From Elysia crispata (Eukaryota > Mollusca > Gastropoda > Plakobranchidae), in NCBI GenBank assembly GCA_033675545.1, contig JAWDGP010005112.1:74501-138500 (forward strand): 64,000 nucleotides of DNA. Direction: 5' to 3'. The notes under the pieces were generated by a model. It was given only the letters and a program-made list of their open reading frames with translations, was not told where the DNA came from and ran no database searches. Shown piece after piece: positions 1-61,531 of the stretch (position 1 is the stretch's first letter; each line of letters starts with the position of its first letter). Both the position numbers and the translations under genes were made by a program.

Positions 1-84
1 ATCTAACTATCTATCTATCTATTCACCCATCTATCTATCTATCTATCTATCCACCCATCTATCTATCTATCTATCTATCCATCC

Positions 85-115
<31 letters not shown>

Positions 116-120
116 CACCC

Positions 121-159
<39 letters not shown>

Positions 160-208
160 CACCCATCTATCTATCTATCTATCCACCTATCTATCTATCT
201 ATCTATCA
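1..208. repeat. (ATCT)n microsatellite
   Basis: Tetranucleotide ATCT/CTAT array interrupted at intervals by CCACCC. It begins at the window edge, so its full length is unknown. Confidence 0.95.
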
Positions 209-1828
209 CTTTATGCTTCTCGTTCCTCCCGCTCGCTACACCCTCTTTCTCTCTATTTTTTCTTCCCCCCCCCCCCCCTCTCTCTCTCTCTCTGTATATT
301 TTATATATATATATATATATAGATATATAGATGTGTGTGTGACTACCCCCAATTTCCCTTATCTACGTTATATCAACATGACGCTCTCACTCAGAATTAA
401 TGGAAGAAAAGGAAATAGCGCTATAAGAAACCTTTGATAAGTTTGGGCTTGCTGCAGATCGATACCGGTATTTAAAGTAGACAACCCAAAATTTCACCCG
501 TTTCGGCCACATCAAATTCATTTTTACATACAGCTTGAAAGGCAACGTGGAGGATAAGGATGTGAGTGCAAGTTTGAGAAGAAAGGAAATAATCAGCTTG
601 GCGAAATTGCTTGGTGAACACTGAACAGAGTAAACACTGGAAAATTGTGAACACTAGAGTAAACATGATCGGCACAATGAAATGTTTCTTGTTAGACGCA
701 CATCCATCGAGCTTTGATTGGTTGATTGAATAAACAGAGAACGTAGAAATCAGCATTAAATAAAAATCGTGGACTAATAAAAGGAACAACTTTCATTTGA
801 TATTGCTATTTATTGTTACATTTTTACTTCATGCAACAATATTTAGAAGGAACTATTAAAGGAAAGTTATAGTTATATTTAACACCGTGCCTCTTTTACA
901 GAGTAATATCCCTTTGGGCTTACAATGTATGGTATAATGACCAGTACCAGCTGTGTCGTAAATGGTGCTGTATCTGATACAAAGGCAGTGAAATGGTGCT
1001 GTATCTGATACAAAGACAATGAAATAATATCTAATTGTATTAACTATTCCACATGTCTCGGCCCCATATTCTTCCGTTTTTTGTTGTAAAACTAAATCTA
1101 AAATGCTGTCAGTGGTGAGGAGACTTGCAGTAAGTTTGTCAAGATTGAGTCCTCGATACTTAGAAGAGATAAAACCTCACGTGTAAACGTAGAGTCAAAC
1201 TAGAACTCACATTTGTATGGCCAGGGTACTCATTACAAACAGAACAAGGGAGGCAACAATAATCGCCGGATACTTAACCTGGACGAATAACTATTTCGAA
1301 AAGACACCACTGATCTATTACCACACAGACTACCTTGCATATGGGTCATGGAATGATCAGAAATGAGTGACAAAATCTGAAGAAAAGGAAAAGGCGGAAG
1401 TGTGATCCTCATTTTACAAATTTCGGGAAGGAAAAATACCGACATGCAATCAGTGTCTAGCTCTCTTTTGAGTATGAATAAGTTAAACGGGGCGGGTAGT
1501 TGAAGCTCATTTCTCGAATCAGTTCTCAGGCGTTCGAATAGAATACTGGCTGGTCCCGGAAAATATCACTTGGCGCGATGTTTAAGCCTTGTTTAAATCA
1601 CTTTTTGTAAGGCTACATCGTTCATCATGTCATTTTTTAACATTCAATCGTATCACTATAAATGAGTTAGACCCCTTAGACCCCAATCTTATTGGCTGAT
1701 AGATGAAAGGAGCGTCAGAGTACCTTGTCATTAAGTTTTTTCCTGATCCAAACCCAAAACAAAACATTCACCTACGCGCATTTAGCAAGGGATAACTCAT
1801 TGTCAAAGATGCCTTAATTGGGACTCGG

Positions 1829-1830
<2 letters not shown>
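209..1830. other. Intergenic stretch, no gene recognised
   Basis: No coding region recognised on either strand. It contains a C-run at about 267-278, a short TA repeat at about 302-322, and a small tandem duplication at about 959-1024, where a roughly 33-base segment containing GGTGCTGTATCTGATACAAA occurs twice. The rest is unique AT-rich sequence. Confidence 0.6.
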
Positions 1831-1911
<81 letters not shown>

Positions 1912-2050
1912 ATCTATCTATCTGTGTATCTCTCTCTCTCTCTCACTCTCTCTCTCCTATCTATCTTTTTCTCTGCTTGCCTGTCTGTCTGTCTGGCTGG
2001 CTGTCTGTCTGACTGTATGCCTGTTTGTCTGTCCCTCTCTGTCTCTCTGT

Positions 2051-2083
<33 letters not shown>
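1831..2083. repeat. Compound (CT)n / (CTGT)n microsatellite
   Basis: A near-perfect CT run to about 1915 passes into CTAT, CTGT and back to CT units. The predicted Ser-Leu open frames here are products of the repeat, not genes. Confidence 0.95.
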
Positions 2084-2131
2084 AGCTGATCTCTCATTGC
2101 CCCTACCAGGCAATTTAACTTCTTTGTACTT

Positions 2132-2140
2132 GTATATATA

Positions 2141-2174
<34 letters not shown>
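2132..2174. repeat. (TA)n microsatellite
   Basis: A short TA dinucleotide tract with one interruption. The following stretch to 2757 is AT-rich with nothing recognisable. Confidence 0.9.
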
Positions 2175-2176
<2 letters not shown>

Positions 2177-2757
2177 CAGAAAAAAACAACTCTTGCACCA
2201 GCACATATGTACCCAAAGTTTTAACAATATAAAACTTAATATTAAAAAAAATGTAGTTCGAATTTATTTTAGGGCAATTTTGATCATATACTTGATCTTG
2301 GTGGAGGAAAGAATAAATTTATCTCTTATATGTGAAATTGAAGGCCAGAGATTATTTGAATTACATTTACTAGCTACAGCCCAACCAACACCAGAAAATA
2401 TTTTGATGGCACTTCGATGACACCTGCCCATTGAGCCATATGTACGCCTATCTTCGACAGACTTAATTATTGTATTATTGTATTATTGGATCAAAGTATT
2501 TACATATTCTTTCTAACTTTCTTAATAATTTGATAGCAACATCTTTATTTATTTGCTAGTTTATTATTTTTAATTGATATTACCCAGCTCATGACGAAGC
2601 ACTAAAAAAGATAAAAAATCTTTTCGATGTTTTCAGTTTCCTTCTATCGACATCTTTGCCTAATCCCACAAGTATTTCATAAATCTATGTACATGTAATA
2701 ATGATTTTTATTATGCAAAGAATTACTGTTAGAACTCTTGATTTGAATTCTAGAAAC

Positions 2758-2878
2758 CCCCTCCCCCCCAAAAAAAAAAGAAAAAAAAGAAAAATAAATA
2801 AATAAATAAATAAATAAATAAAATAAAAAATAAATAAAAAACAGCAACAAAAAACAAAACAAAACAAAGGAAAACAAA

Positions 2879-2911
<33 letters not shown>

Positions 2912-2965
2912 AAAACAAAACAAAACAAAGGAAAAAGATAAAAAAACAACAAAAAACAAAATTGC
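2758..2965. repeat. A-rich low-complexity block with (AAAT)n and (CAA)n
   Basis: A run of A/C/G-rich simple sequence: C-run, poly-A, about seven AAAT units near 2795-2820, then a (CAA)n tract at about 2881-2910 inside AAAAC-type repeats. Open frames on the minus strand are Phe/Cys/Val-rich low-complexity artefacts. Confidence 0.9.
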
Positions 2966-2986
2966 AGCCCCCACCTATTGGAATAG

Positions 2987-3010
2987 CCTTGTCCTGTCTA
3001 CAGGACAAGG
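2987..3010. other. Perfect 10-bp hairpin, 4-base loop
   Basis: CCTTGTCCTG is followed by the spacer TCTA and then by CAGGACAAGG, its exact reverse complement. It sits in about 120 bases of ordinary-complexity sequence between two A/C-rich blocks. No T-run or gene end follows, so no function is assigned. Confidence 0.85.
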
Positions 3011-3089
3011 AAGTTGCATACACTACGAGTATACAAAGCGTACACCCTGTTCTCAAGGCTACCCGATGCAGCTGTCTTTGGATTTAAAA

Positions 3090-3362
3090 CACATACACAA
3101 AAACAAAAACAAACAAAAACAAAAAAACAAAACAAAAACAACAACAACAAAACAAAAATAAGTTATTAAAAAACAAAACAAAACAGAACAGAACTACCCC
3201 TAAAAACAATTCAAAAACAAAACAACAACCAACAAAAAACAAAATAAAACAACAAAAAAAAAACAACAACAACAAACAAACAAACAAACAACAACAAAAA
3301 ACAAACAAACAAAAAAAAAACAAACAAAAAACCCCCCAAAAAACTAAAAAAAAAACCAAAAC
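3090..3362. repeat. A/C-only low-complexity tract (CAAAA-type)
   Basis: Nearly 270 bases composed almost entirely of A and C on the plus strand (CAAAA, CAA and CAAAC units), interrupted by a short unique piece near 3180-3215. The Phe/Cys/Leu open frame on the minus strand is a by-product. Confidence 0.9.
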
Positions 3363-4397
3363 AAAAGCGCTTATTGTAGAAGAAGGAATAAGATAATTGG
3401 CGTCAAAGTGTAATAAAATTGAACCAGGAATCCATTTCTGGATCATTTTAGGCCTTTTGCGAAGAAAGGCCAGTTGCTCTCTGCTGCCCAACTTCGTTCA
3501 TCAGTCATTAAAACGTGAACGTGTTCGCTTCTTGCTGTATCGATGAATAGAGGGCGGTAAAACTGATATTCTGAACAGTTACGCAAGACTTTGTGTTCTC
3601 AATTTTTTTTTTCATAACGGAAAAATAAATACTGAAGATAATTGAGAAAGCTGTATGTAATCTGTGTGCTATTTACTAAATAAAATTCGCAACATGAAGC
3701 TCTCAAACAGCTTTTCTCCTTTAGGTTAAGAAAGCAGTCGCTCTGTTTATTATTGCAATGAATGGGTGTTTTTTTTTTTTTTTTTTTTAAGATCTCGAAA
3801 CGGAAAGCTTTAGTGAAAAAAAAAGCCCCCATTCATTGATTGAAGTTAAAAACAAAATGGACATGCCTAGCCCTGCTCGAAAACAATCGGACGGAAACAA
3901 AATTGCTCTCAAAATAACACGGCTAAAAAACATTCGAGAAAACAAACATTAAACTGAGTAGCTACGAGGCATTTTGACAACATCCTGGCAATCGAACATG
4001 GACTTTTCATTCTTTTTTATATCGAATATCATTTTGTTATCAAACTGTTCGTCAAAGCTTCTCGCGCTTATACGTACGAAGAAATAAGTTTACGTCAGGG
4101 AAAATATATCATATTTCAGATACGATGAATCTAAAAAAACAGATACCCTAAATAGGACTGGATTTAGGCGCCAGCCAAAGCCCCTAACTGGCTGAATTGC
4201 TCCCTACGCTCCTTATATTGAACACAATCAACACTTTACATTAACTATCGATACAGACCAAAACTCACCCTCAATTAGACAGACACCGAAATTCAAAATG
4301 CTCGAAGGTGTTAATGTAATTTTTATTGAATAAAGCTACAGATTCTGTGTGTGAATTTGTAGAATCCAAAATAAGATCTAAATTACTTTAAGTTAAA
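3363..4397. promoter_or_regulatory. Upstream region of the MADBUB gene (promoter position only)
   Basis: About 1 kb of non-repetitive AT-rich sequence before the MADBUB start codon. The promoter must lie here or the first exon must start here, but I see no convincing TATA box or CpG-rich core. An in-frame TAA at 4389-4391 lies two codons before the ATG at 4398, so the coding frame cannot extend further upstream in this exon. A TTCAAA at about 4292-4297 matches the reverse complement of the cell-cycle CHR hexamer (TTTGAA), but a hexamer alone is weak evidence. Confidence 0.35.
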
Positions 4398-32480
<28,083 letters not shown>

Positions 32481-33900
32481 TTGGTTCTATCTGTAAACAC
32501 TATTTCTTGTACTTTTTAAAAAAAATTATTACATCTAGATACTCTTTGTTTATCCAGTTTACAGATTTTGATATATTTCTTCAGAATTATCAGCATTTAA
32601 TTAATTATATAATTTTTTTTTCTTTTTAGTGGTCCCGCTTTATTTTTTTTTAAATCAGCAAGTTTGGGATGGAATTGTAATAATATTCAAAATTTTGTAT
32701 TCATTAAAGGTTATTTGTTACAAAGTTAAAACATTTTTTTTTTCAATTTTAAAAGTATCATCACCATCAAATCATGATCAACATCATCTTCATCATCATT
32801 ATCATAATTATGATCATGTGGTATATCATTACCAAGATCAAGTATCTATTTAGCTGTGTCTGTCATTTTCTTTCGGACTTCTCTATCTTGTGCTGCTTTC
32901 AATGTATTTGTCATATAGGCTGACTATCTATCACCTTTTAACATCTCATTCATTTCAATTGCATAGGTTGAGAATATCAATATTTCCAGTCCTGAAAAAC
33001 ATAAAAATTGATTAAGATTATATAGGTATTTGGCCTTTTGGAAATTCAGCAATCAGCAAAAGTCGCTCAGTCATTTTGTCTGTGCATCTTAAGAGAGTGC
33101 ACTATACTGTATGGGAAAGATGTCACATTTATCCATAAATTAATTCCAATATCCATCGCCCAAAATTTGATCTTAATGTTTTTTTTTTTTTTTTGGTTTT
33201 TGTGTTTGTTTTTCTTCATATTTTTTAAATACTATATTTTAAACGAACGGATAATGCAGTTGTAACGAACCATGTGTTTAAGATTGAATTTGTGAAAGTC
33301 AGAAAGACTGTTACAGATCTAGGGTGTCCATGGAAGCTGGGAAGTTGGCAATTGGTCAAAACAATAAATTTTACTGGAATAGAAAGCATCAACAGCCAAC
33401 AGATTCAAGAAAAAAGAATCAAAGTGGAAATTACTCTCTTAATGTTTAAATCAGCATAATTCTGTCAGTTTGATTTGTAGTCTAGTTACACTAGTTTACC
33501 AATATTAATTTACATGTAAGTTATAACACAGTCAATAGATTGGTGCAGCATTTCACTATGTGCCTTCACCACGATTTTCTAGTAGAGGCAAAGTTTGCTT
33601 TTACTAACTGTAGGAAAGATAAATTTTTATGGAAAGCTGGAAAATAGTTTTCAAGTTCGTCGGTTGTCCAAAGAGCTTCATTTAACTTTATTCTTAAAAA
33701 TTTTTTTCTGCCCTGTGATTAACTTTACAATATCAGCAATGGTAATACTGTTTTTGATTAGCCACAGACTAGATGTGAATTGAACAATTTTCCATTAAAC
33801 CTCTCAATCTTATTTGCAGCATTTTGATAGATAAGCAACTGAAGTCTGTGTTTTCTGTCCCTGCAAAAATAAAGTATATGTATAACAAAATACACCAGAT
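32481..33900 (+). other. Probable MADBUB 3' UTR and downstream flank
   Basis: Downstream of the stop, AT-rich, with a short CATCAT-rich segment at about 32758-32815. AATAAA at 33868-33873 is one candidate poly(A) signal among several, so the transcript end is not fixed by this sequence. Confidence 0.4.
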
Positions 33901-35616
33901 TTTGTTTTATTTGGATATATCTCTGATTCTTTAGAATGTGTCTGGAAGAGCTTCCACTTAACAAAGCTGCCAACCAGTTTTCTTTTTCTCATGGAAATAA
34001 TGTTCAGTTTACTACATTAATGATATGACTATCAAATGCTCTTATAATTTTTACTGTGATGATATTCTTAAACTCCTCTCTTAGTCTTAGACAAAATAAT
34101 GTAGATTTATTTCAAAGGTCACAGGAAATTCCTATTTTCTACTTTTGTGACCAGGAGTTGCAGGAGACCGAGAGAGAGACTCGGGGGGAAAGCAAATTTA
34201 AGAGACATTCTGAATTTTACATAGGCCTATTACACATCTTTAAGTTACGCATTTAAATTAAAAATATTGCTACATAGGAAAAATAGTTATCAGCCTAAAT
34301 CTAAGAATATAGACCTGAACTATTTATCCCTCTGAAGTAATTCACTCATCTCAAATATATCTCCCAGACTTGACACCCCTTGACACAAAATAAAGCAAAA
34401 CCAAAGTAAATTTTAAAACCAACCTCATTTCTACAACCAATAATATATGCTCACTTTTTTTCAAAATATCTGGTAAAAGCCTTTTTTGCTCCTTGTATTA
34501 AGTACTCTTGTGATGAAAAGTTACATCTAAATGTGTAATAGGTGACTGAGAAAATGAAGAAAATTGTAGCCTAGACTTTCACATGAAAGAGGCTCAAACA
34601 AAAAGGTGAAAAATCTTCAATTCTGTTTTTGTGTACCTGAATCCCATTTTCTCTTTTCTTGGGCAAGTTTTGTTACAAAATGTTCTCTGTGCAGAAATGA
34701 TATTGATTAGGTACCAGTATCTGATTGTTCTTTTTGGTTCATAGCAAAAAAAACCAACCCAAAACCAATCATAACTTAAGTCATCTCCAAATTGATCTTT
34801 ATTTTTTTCCATCTTAAAATCAGTCCCTTTACACTTTTTTTTACAAGTAAAACGAGGAATACAAAATTTCAAACTCATAATAGCAATGATTTGAAGATAT
34901 TCTTATTCCTAAAGAGGTACTAAAAATAAAATATATTTTTGGAACTAAACTTGATTTAAATAAACAGGATTTCTGTATAAGAAGATCCTGAAATTAAAAA
35001 TTAAATTCTCAAAATAATGGACATGAATATCGTGAAAAAGAAATCGGACGGACTATGTTTCGTATCAATTAGCTCCCTTTATGTCGTTGCCAGTAATTCA
35101 TTCTGGATGAAACAGTCAAAAGAATCCCATTAAACCCTAGTTCAACAACATGGTGACCTCATACGAATACAATGGAAAATCAAAATTGAAACATTATTAG
35201 TTCACAAAGGCTGAATAAAATTTGAATCCAAATTATCATAATTTCTTTACAGTCTATTAAATTATGAATTGCATTAAGCATTAAGAACTTCTACAAATTA
35301 ACCTAAAGCTAGCAGAAAATTGCCACCCTGTAAGTCATTTGTTCTAATATAAAGAATGGACTTTAGAACATTATTGTATCTTACCTAAAAAAAAACATCG
35401 TCCAACAAATCTAAAAAAAAAAATTTCTGAAGAGTATATCCCACATTGGTTCTCCATAGAATGAGCTTATATACATTCCCACATAAAAATGATTCATACT
35501 AGTTATAGGAGAGCATGTTAAAAAAATCTTACCTCATTTATCTCTGCATCGGTACACATCAATTTTCCAATTTTTATTTCATTGCTGTAATAAATTTATT
35601 TTTCATATAACTAAAG
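33901..35616. other. Intergenic / BICC1 3' UTR space, no gene seen
   Basis: AT-rich unique sequence between the two convergent genes. No open frame with recognisable protein features. Confidence 0.5.
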
Positions 35617-35791
35617 TAGGAGTGTCCAATCTTTTTGCAAAGAAGATCAGATTCAGTGACATGAAAATGTGTGGGTTCCCACCATTCAGCCTGCCATTCT
35701 CTAAACCATTAACATGTTATTATTATAATTTTAATACAGAGGCTGCCGGCCAGTGTAAAATTGAACACTGGCCCGGCTTTGGACATGCCTG
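35617..35791. mobile_element. hAT-type MITE with perfect 8-bp target duplication
   Basis: A 175-base element starting TAGGAGTGTCCAAT and ending TTTGGACATGCCTG (reverse complement CAGGCATGTCCAAA), a typical hAT terminal repeat resembling CAGGGGTGTCCAA. It is flanked by identical AACTAAAG octamers at 35609-35616 and 35792-35799. Far too short to encode transposase. Confidence 0.88.
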
Positions 35792-35799
35792 AACTAAAG

Positions 35800-38700
35800 G
35801 GACACATATTAAGTTCAAACAAAAGCATTTTGATAATCTACTACAAGTACTTGAGTCTAAATAAAAAAACCTCAATAAATTTTTGAACTCATCCTGGCAA
35901 TTTATATTGGACTTCCTAGCACACCTTAAGAATTGAGATACACCTAAGACAAACTTACACTTAACTTGATTTGTCCCAGTAATAAACGCAACACAACTTC
36001 AAAGAGTATCTAGCTGTAATAATTGAAAAAAAAAAAAAGGAAATTCAGCAGTATACAAGAGTAAGCTAATATCCCATCATTACAACAAAACGGGATTTTT
36101 TTTTTTAAAACATCAAGTAAACAAATTTGTGAATACTCAGTAAAATGTGTTGTGTCCAGCCCATATGAGTTGAATGTGGCTTTTGATACATTATTTAGAT
36201 CAATGCATTTTCTATTGAAGCCTCTGGTGAAAAGCTACATAAAACTTTCTCAACATTCTGAGAAGATGATTTAAAATGCATCAAGTGGAACACTTAAACT
36301 CTAGATGCTTTTAGGTTGAACCAATATTAAGATGGAGAAAACCGTGATTTAGAGTCCAAAAATCATTTACGTTTAGAAAAAAAATAATTATTCAAATGCA
36401 ATTGAGTTTCTTCAAATTTCCACCACATGACTCTTGTGAAACTGGTGCAAGACAAGTTTTTGTCCTTTGACTTTGGCTGCTCTAAGTTGACAGCTTACAC
36501 ATTCTAACACTTCCACCCATAGTAGGCAATATATATGATAAAAAGTTTATTATTTATGAAATAAAAAAATTCTGATGGTAAATAACAAGTAAATCCTTCA
36601 TTCTTATTCTTGTCAGTATACCAAAACTAAAACAGTTGGAAGCAAGAATAAAATAAGGATTTTTGACTGTGAAAGTTTGGAAGACAAGGATAGGTAAGCT
36701 GTCAACTTCTTCACCCACAGCCAGGGTTGGCTTTTGTTGTCCAGTGTGAAAGAAAAAAACATTTAACAAACATGATTAAACAAGTGGTAACACTAGGACA
36801 AAACAAGCCAATCTTTGGAGCCTCTGGTATGTACCTCACGTTTCCACTTCAGCAGCCTCTACAAGTTAAGCGAGATGAATTCAGCAGTAAATTTTCTAGT
36901 GTTTACAAGAACAATCCTAGCCACACAGCAGCAGTCCAGTTCATCTACAAGGCTACTGTTTTAAATCAGACCAAGTGCAGTTTAAACATTGTTAAGCTCA
37001 AATATGGGCTCAGCACTCAAACAAGTTACAAACCTAGCTCAGAACTACAAGCATATCTGTATTTTTCTTATAGAGAGTAGGAGGAGCTGAAACTAAGACT
37101 GAGGCTGCCTATTCAGGTTCACCTCCTACCATTAAGTTGTGGAAACATGAAGATAGCGGGAGGCTGCAGTGAATGTGGACCTTGCTTGGAAAGAAGGAAA
37201 GTTATCAAAGTAAAAATGTTATATTTGAGCTCAAATCTAGAAACATGGAGTAAAGAACATCTACATTTACATATCATTACGAAACATTTCATATGGGAGG
37301 AAATCAACAGATTTTTACAAGGTACCCACTCATCAAATTCAAAGTAAATACTATGGTACAATTGGACACCGGTCTTAATCCCTGAAACTTGTTTCTGTTT
37401 TTTTTTTTTCTCCAAACTATAACTACAGGACCAGAAAAAGCATATTCTTGTTTAAAGAGACATGCGTCAACCTTCTCAACAGTAATATATATACTGCTAT
37501 AGAAATATAATGTATCAAACCACAGTCTCCAAGTCTTATTTCTGGTGTAGCAACCATAGCTAAATGTTTATTGACATAGGGTTTAATACAAATTAACTAT
37601 AACAAAATAACTTATGACGCATGGTATATTGTATATATTGATCAAAATTTGATGAAAAAAATATCACAAGCTTGGTGTTTTCCATGCTTTATATTGACCA
37701 AAACAAAAAAAGGCTACTGAATATTTTTTTTAACCACAATACTGGTCCACAACATTTATGCCCAAAAAATAATTAATACTTAAAAAATGCATACTTGGAA
37801 TTCATTCCCTACTGTTTTATGCATTGTTGAAAGTGCAGCATTCATTAGTTCTTGAGTAAGAGAGAGAGAGACTGGCTACAGATATTTGAAGCAGCAAATG
37901 TGCTTTATTTCAACACAAATCAATTCTCATAGACGCTCTCCCTAGTTTTATTGAAATTCAGCCTCATTGCATTGAGCTACAATATCTTTAAATATTGCCA
38001 TGTGTCTATTTTCCAGGACAGAATCACCAGGTCCATGATATGAACATACACACACTGTCACAATTCCATGTTCCATGAATATACAAATGACAAATTTTTA
38101 TTCTGAACAAGTAGTTATATTTTCAACCTTAGGAAATTAAAGAGAGTTTAGTTAAACAAAAACTGTAACAGCAGAAATTAATTTATATATTGTATACATT
38201 GGGTTCAAGAAAAAAAATCTTCATAAACGGACTTGTGGACGGAGCATGTAAAAATATTGTTTTGTGTAAATATTTCTGGCAGCAGTAACATCGTGGACGG
38301 ACAGGAATCACAAATGAAATTATTTACACATGGTAAGATATAGTTTCTTAATTTTCAAAAAGATTATTTCCAAACCATTCCTTTTGTCCCTATGAATAAA
38401 AATATCATTTGAACTTTTCTCCGCGGAACAAACCCACCAATTCCACATGCTATAGAGGTCTGGACATTGGTTCATACTCAAAAGCGCACACAAGAAAACT
38501 AAAATGAATAAACACATAAAATGCACTAGTATAGTTATTATTCCAATTTCTAATTTTTCCATTCCTCACAATACCAAGCACACGTTTGACAACATGTCAA
38601 AATAGATGTCAAACCCAAGATAGAATTTGGTTTGAAGTAAATTTTATGGTAAAGTTAATTTCCCCTCATAAAATAGAATCATTTGCCAGCTCAATAGTGC

Positions 38701-40917
38701 CTGGTTGTTAGCAGTTTTCATGTTGTCTCATTTTGATGGTCATATTTAATGAAAGACAAGATTATTTAACAGCACTGTAAAAAATCTACAAGGACTGAAG
38801 TAGTTTCTAAGTAGGCACACAGTTTGTTTAAGTCAGTTGGAAGGATTTAAATTATACCAAGTTTCGTTTCTAAAGCCTTTTTTTCCCTTCAAATTCCACC
38901 TAATGAGTCGTGGAAGCAAAGAAAAGCATTTTGGAAAACATAATTGAACATGTGAAAAAAAAAAGTAAAATTATATACAATTATTAGCTCAACAAAACAA
39001 TGAGCTAAACATGGTAATAAATTCAAAAAAGCAACTAACAAAGACAAAAAAAATCAATAAAAGTTGTGAAACACACAGAATAATACTATGAAGCACATTC
39101 CTTTTTTTACAAATTGCATAGATCCAAAGTTTTGTTTTGTACTTAAATACTGAAAGCATAGTACAAATGTTATATATACATCTGATATAGATTGCATGGT
39201 GGTTATTGTAAAAAAAACAGTAAAATATGAAAAAAAAAACCATATCGTCAAACACCAGGTAAACTTTAAAAAAAAGGGACATCTAGTTAGGAAAATAACT
39301 TTTTTCAAAGAAAAAAAAATGTATTTAAAATGGAGGACTGTCTTTATCATCCCTAAATATGTGTGAAGTAGCTAGGTCTAACCTAACATGCTATCTGACT
39401 GCATATATATCTATGTTTCCAGTTTAGATTTGCAGTTGCCAAGCATAAAGAAAAAATGCTTTAAATGCTTCTTCATAATTTGCAATTTCATTTGTTTTCT
39501 ACCTGTTGACTTTACCCTTACTACCCTTACATGTAAACAGAAATCAATTGAATTACTACACTAAGAAAAATTCCACTATACATAAATTCACAGCAACTGA
39601 TTTTCAAGCATTTTTGCCGATTTTCTTCTGCATGCAATTATTAGAGAAGTATGATGACAAGTTTGGATGTATGGTAAGACAAAACTAGTAGTTGCTCCAC
39701 TTTGACCTCAATATAACTTGTTTTTTTTTTTATATATCCTAGCATCAAATCAGTATAAGATTATAAAAAAAAATTGATGATAAGGTTATGCTGATTTTCC
39801 TACAAAAAGCTTGTTTAAAATAATCAATTCTAACTCTTTAGGATCAAAATATTAAGCAAAGCCTATAAACAAAAACAAGCAAATAATAGCAGTCCTAACA
39901 TTACAATGTCACAAAAAATTACAATAAAAACAAGATGTAAGGTGAAAGAATATCATCCAAAGAGAACGCTACATCACCTATGGTTCTCCAAAACTCAATG
40001 TACACTCAACATTTTGTTGAGACATCACATGCATAAAGAACAAGAAATACCAAGCAAGGTCCAACATTCAATATTGAGCAAGATTGTTGTCATAAAATAT
40101 TTAAATGCATCCATCAAAGAAAATTTCGTCATTGTTTTCGTTGTTCATCTTAGCGACATAAAACAGTAAACCTCTGGCAACAAAATGCGAACTCAGTTCT
40201 CTCTAAAGTTGCATTCCTCCCGGCAATTTTTGTTCCTTCACGTCATGTTTACTCAATAAACAATGAGCAGCAGCTCCGCTCGATCCCATTACAGTGAACA
40301 AACCATACTTCAAGAGATTGTTTGATTATCAGTGCAAAATACGAAAAGTTTTTCATAAAACCAATTTATGGATCATCTCTTTGTTGGAAACTTTTAATTA
40401 AAATGTTGCATTTTTCTTCTCATAATCCTTCATTAAATCAATTCACGTACAGCGTCTACTTTGAGAAACAAAAATAATTACTGCAGAATAAAATATATCA
40501 AATAAAATGTTATCAACAAGACTCTGAGTGCCCACTTTCAAAATTAAAAAAAATCACTTAATAACTAACTTATTAACCATTACATATTTTATAGCCTTGC
40601 TTAAAGATGAAAGCCAAAAGTCTAGATCTGCGATGATAAAACAAACTACCGGTATGCGCTGAATTATGACTTTTCTAATCAAAGTTCTCAAGTGGTTAGG
40701 GGAAAAGATATCTATAAGAAATATTTTAGGACCCAATTAGGGAGCTTTAAAATCAGAGTCATTTCTGTAAAAAATTAATTTAAAGGAACAGCAGTGTAAT
40801 TAACTTCAATAAGGAGCAATCCACCAAGTTAAGTTTGAGACCAAGGTTAAAAATATCCAATGCCTCTGCATGCGTTTTCCTCAATCAGCATGTCCCTGGG
40901 CAGGGATCAATAGGCTC
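35800..40917. other. Convergent-gene spacer, probably including the BICC1 3' UTR
   Basis: 5.1 kb of AT-rich sequence. Several TTTATT (AATAAA on the minus strand), for example near 37567, 37899 and 38097, could end BICC1 transcripts, but none stands out. A 117-codon open frame at 36727-37080 on the plus strand resembles no family I know and is probably chance or UTR. No tRNA or other RNA gene recognised. Confidence 0.45.

Positions 40918-61531
<20,614 letters not shown>

Noticed and set aside
2677..3491. Phe/Cys/Val-rich minus-strand frames resembling membrane proteins
   Set aside because: They are reverse translations of A/C-rich low-complexity DNA.
4292..4297. CHR cell-cycle promoter element (TTCAAA)
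   Set aside because: Plausible for a mitotic gene, but a lone hexamer occurs too often by chance in AT-rich DNA.
36727..37080. 117-codon plus-strand open frame as a separate gene
   Set aside because: No recognisable motif, ordinary AT-rich composition and no supporting exon structure; probably chance within the spacer.
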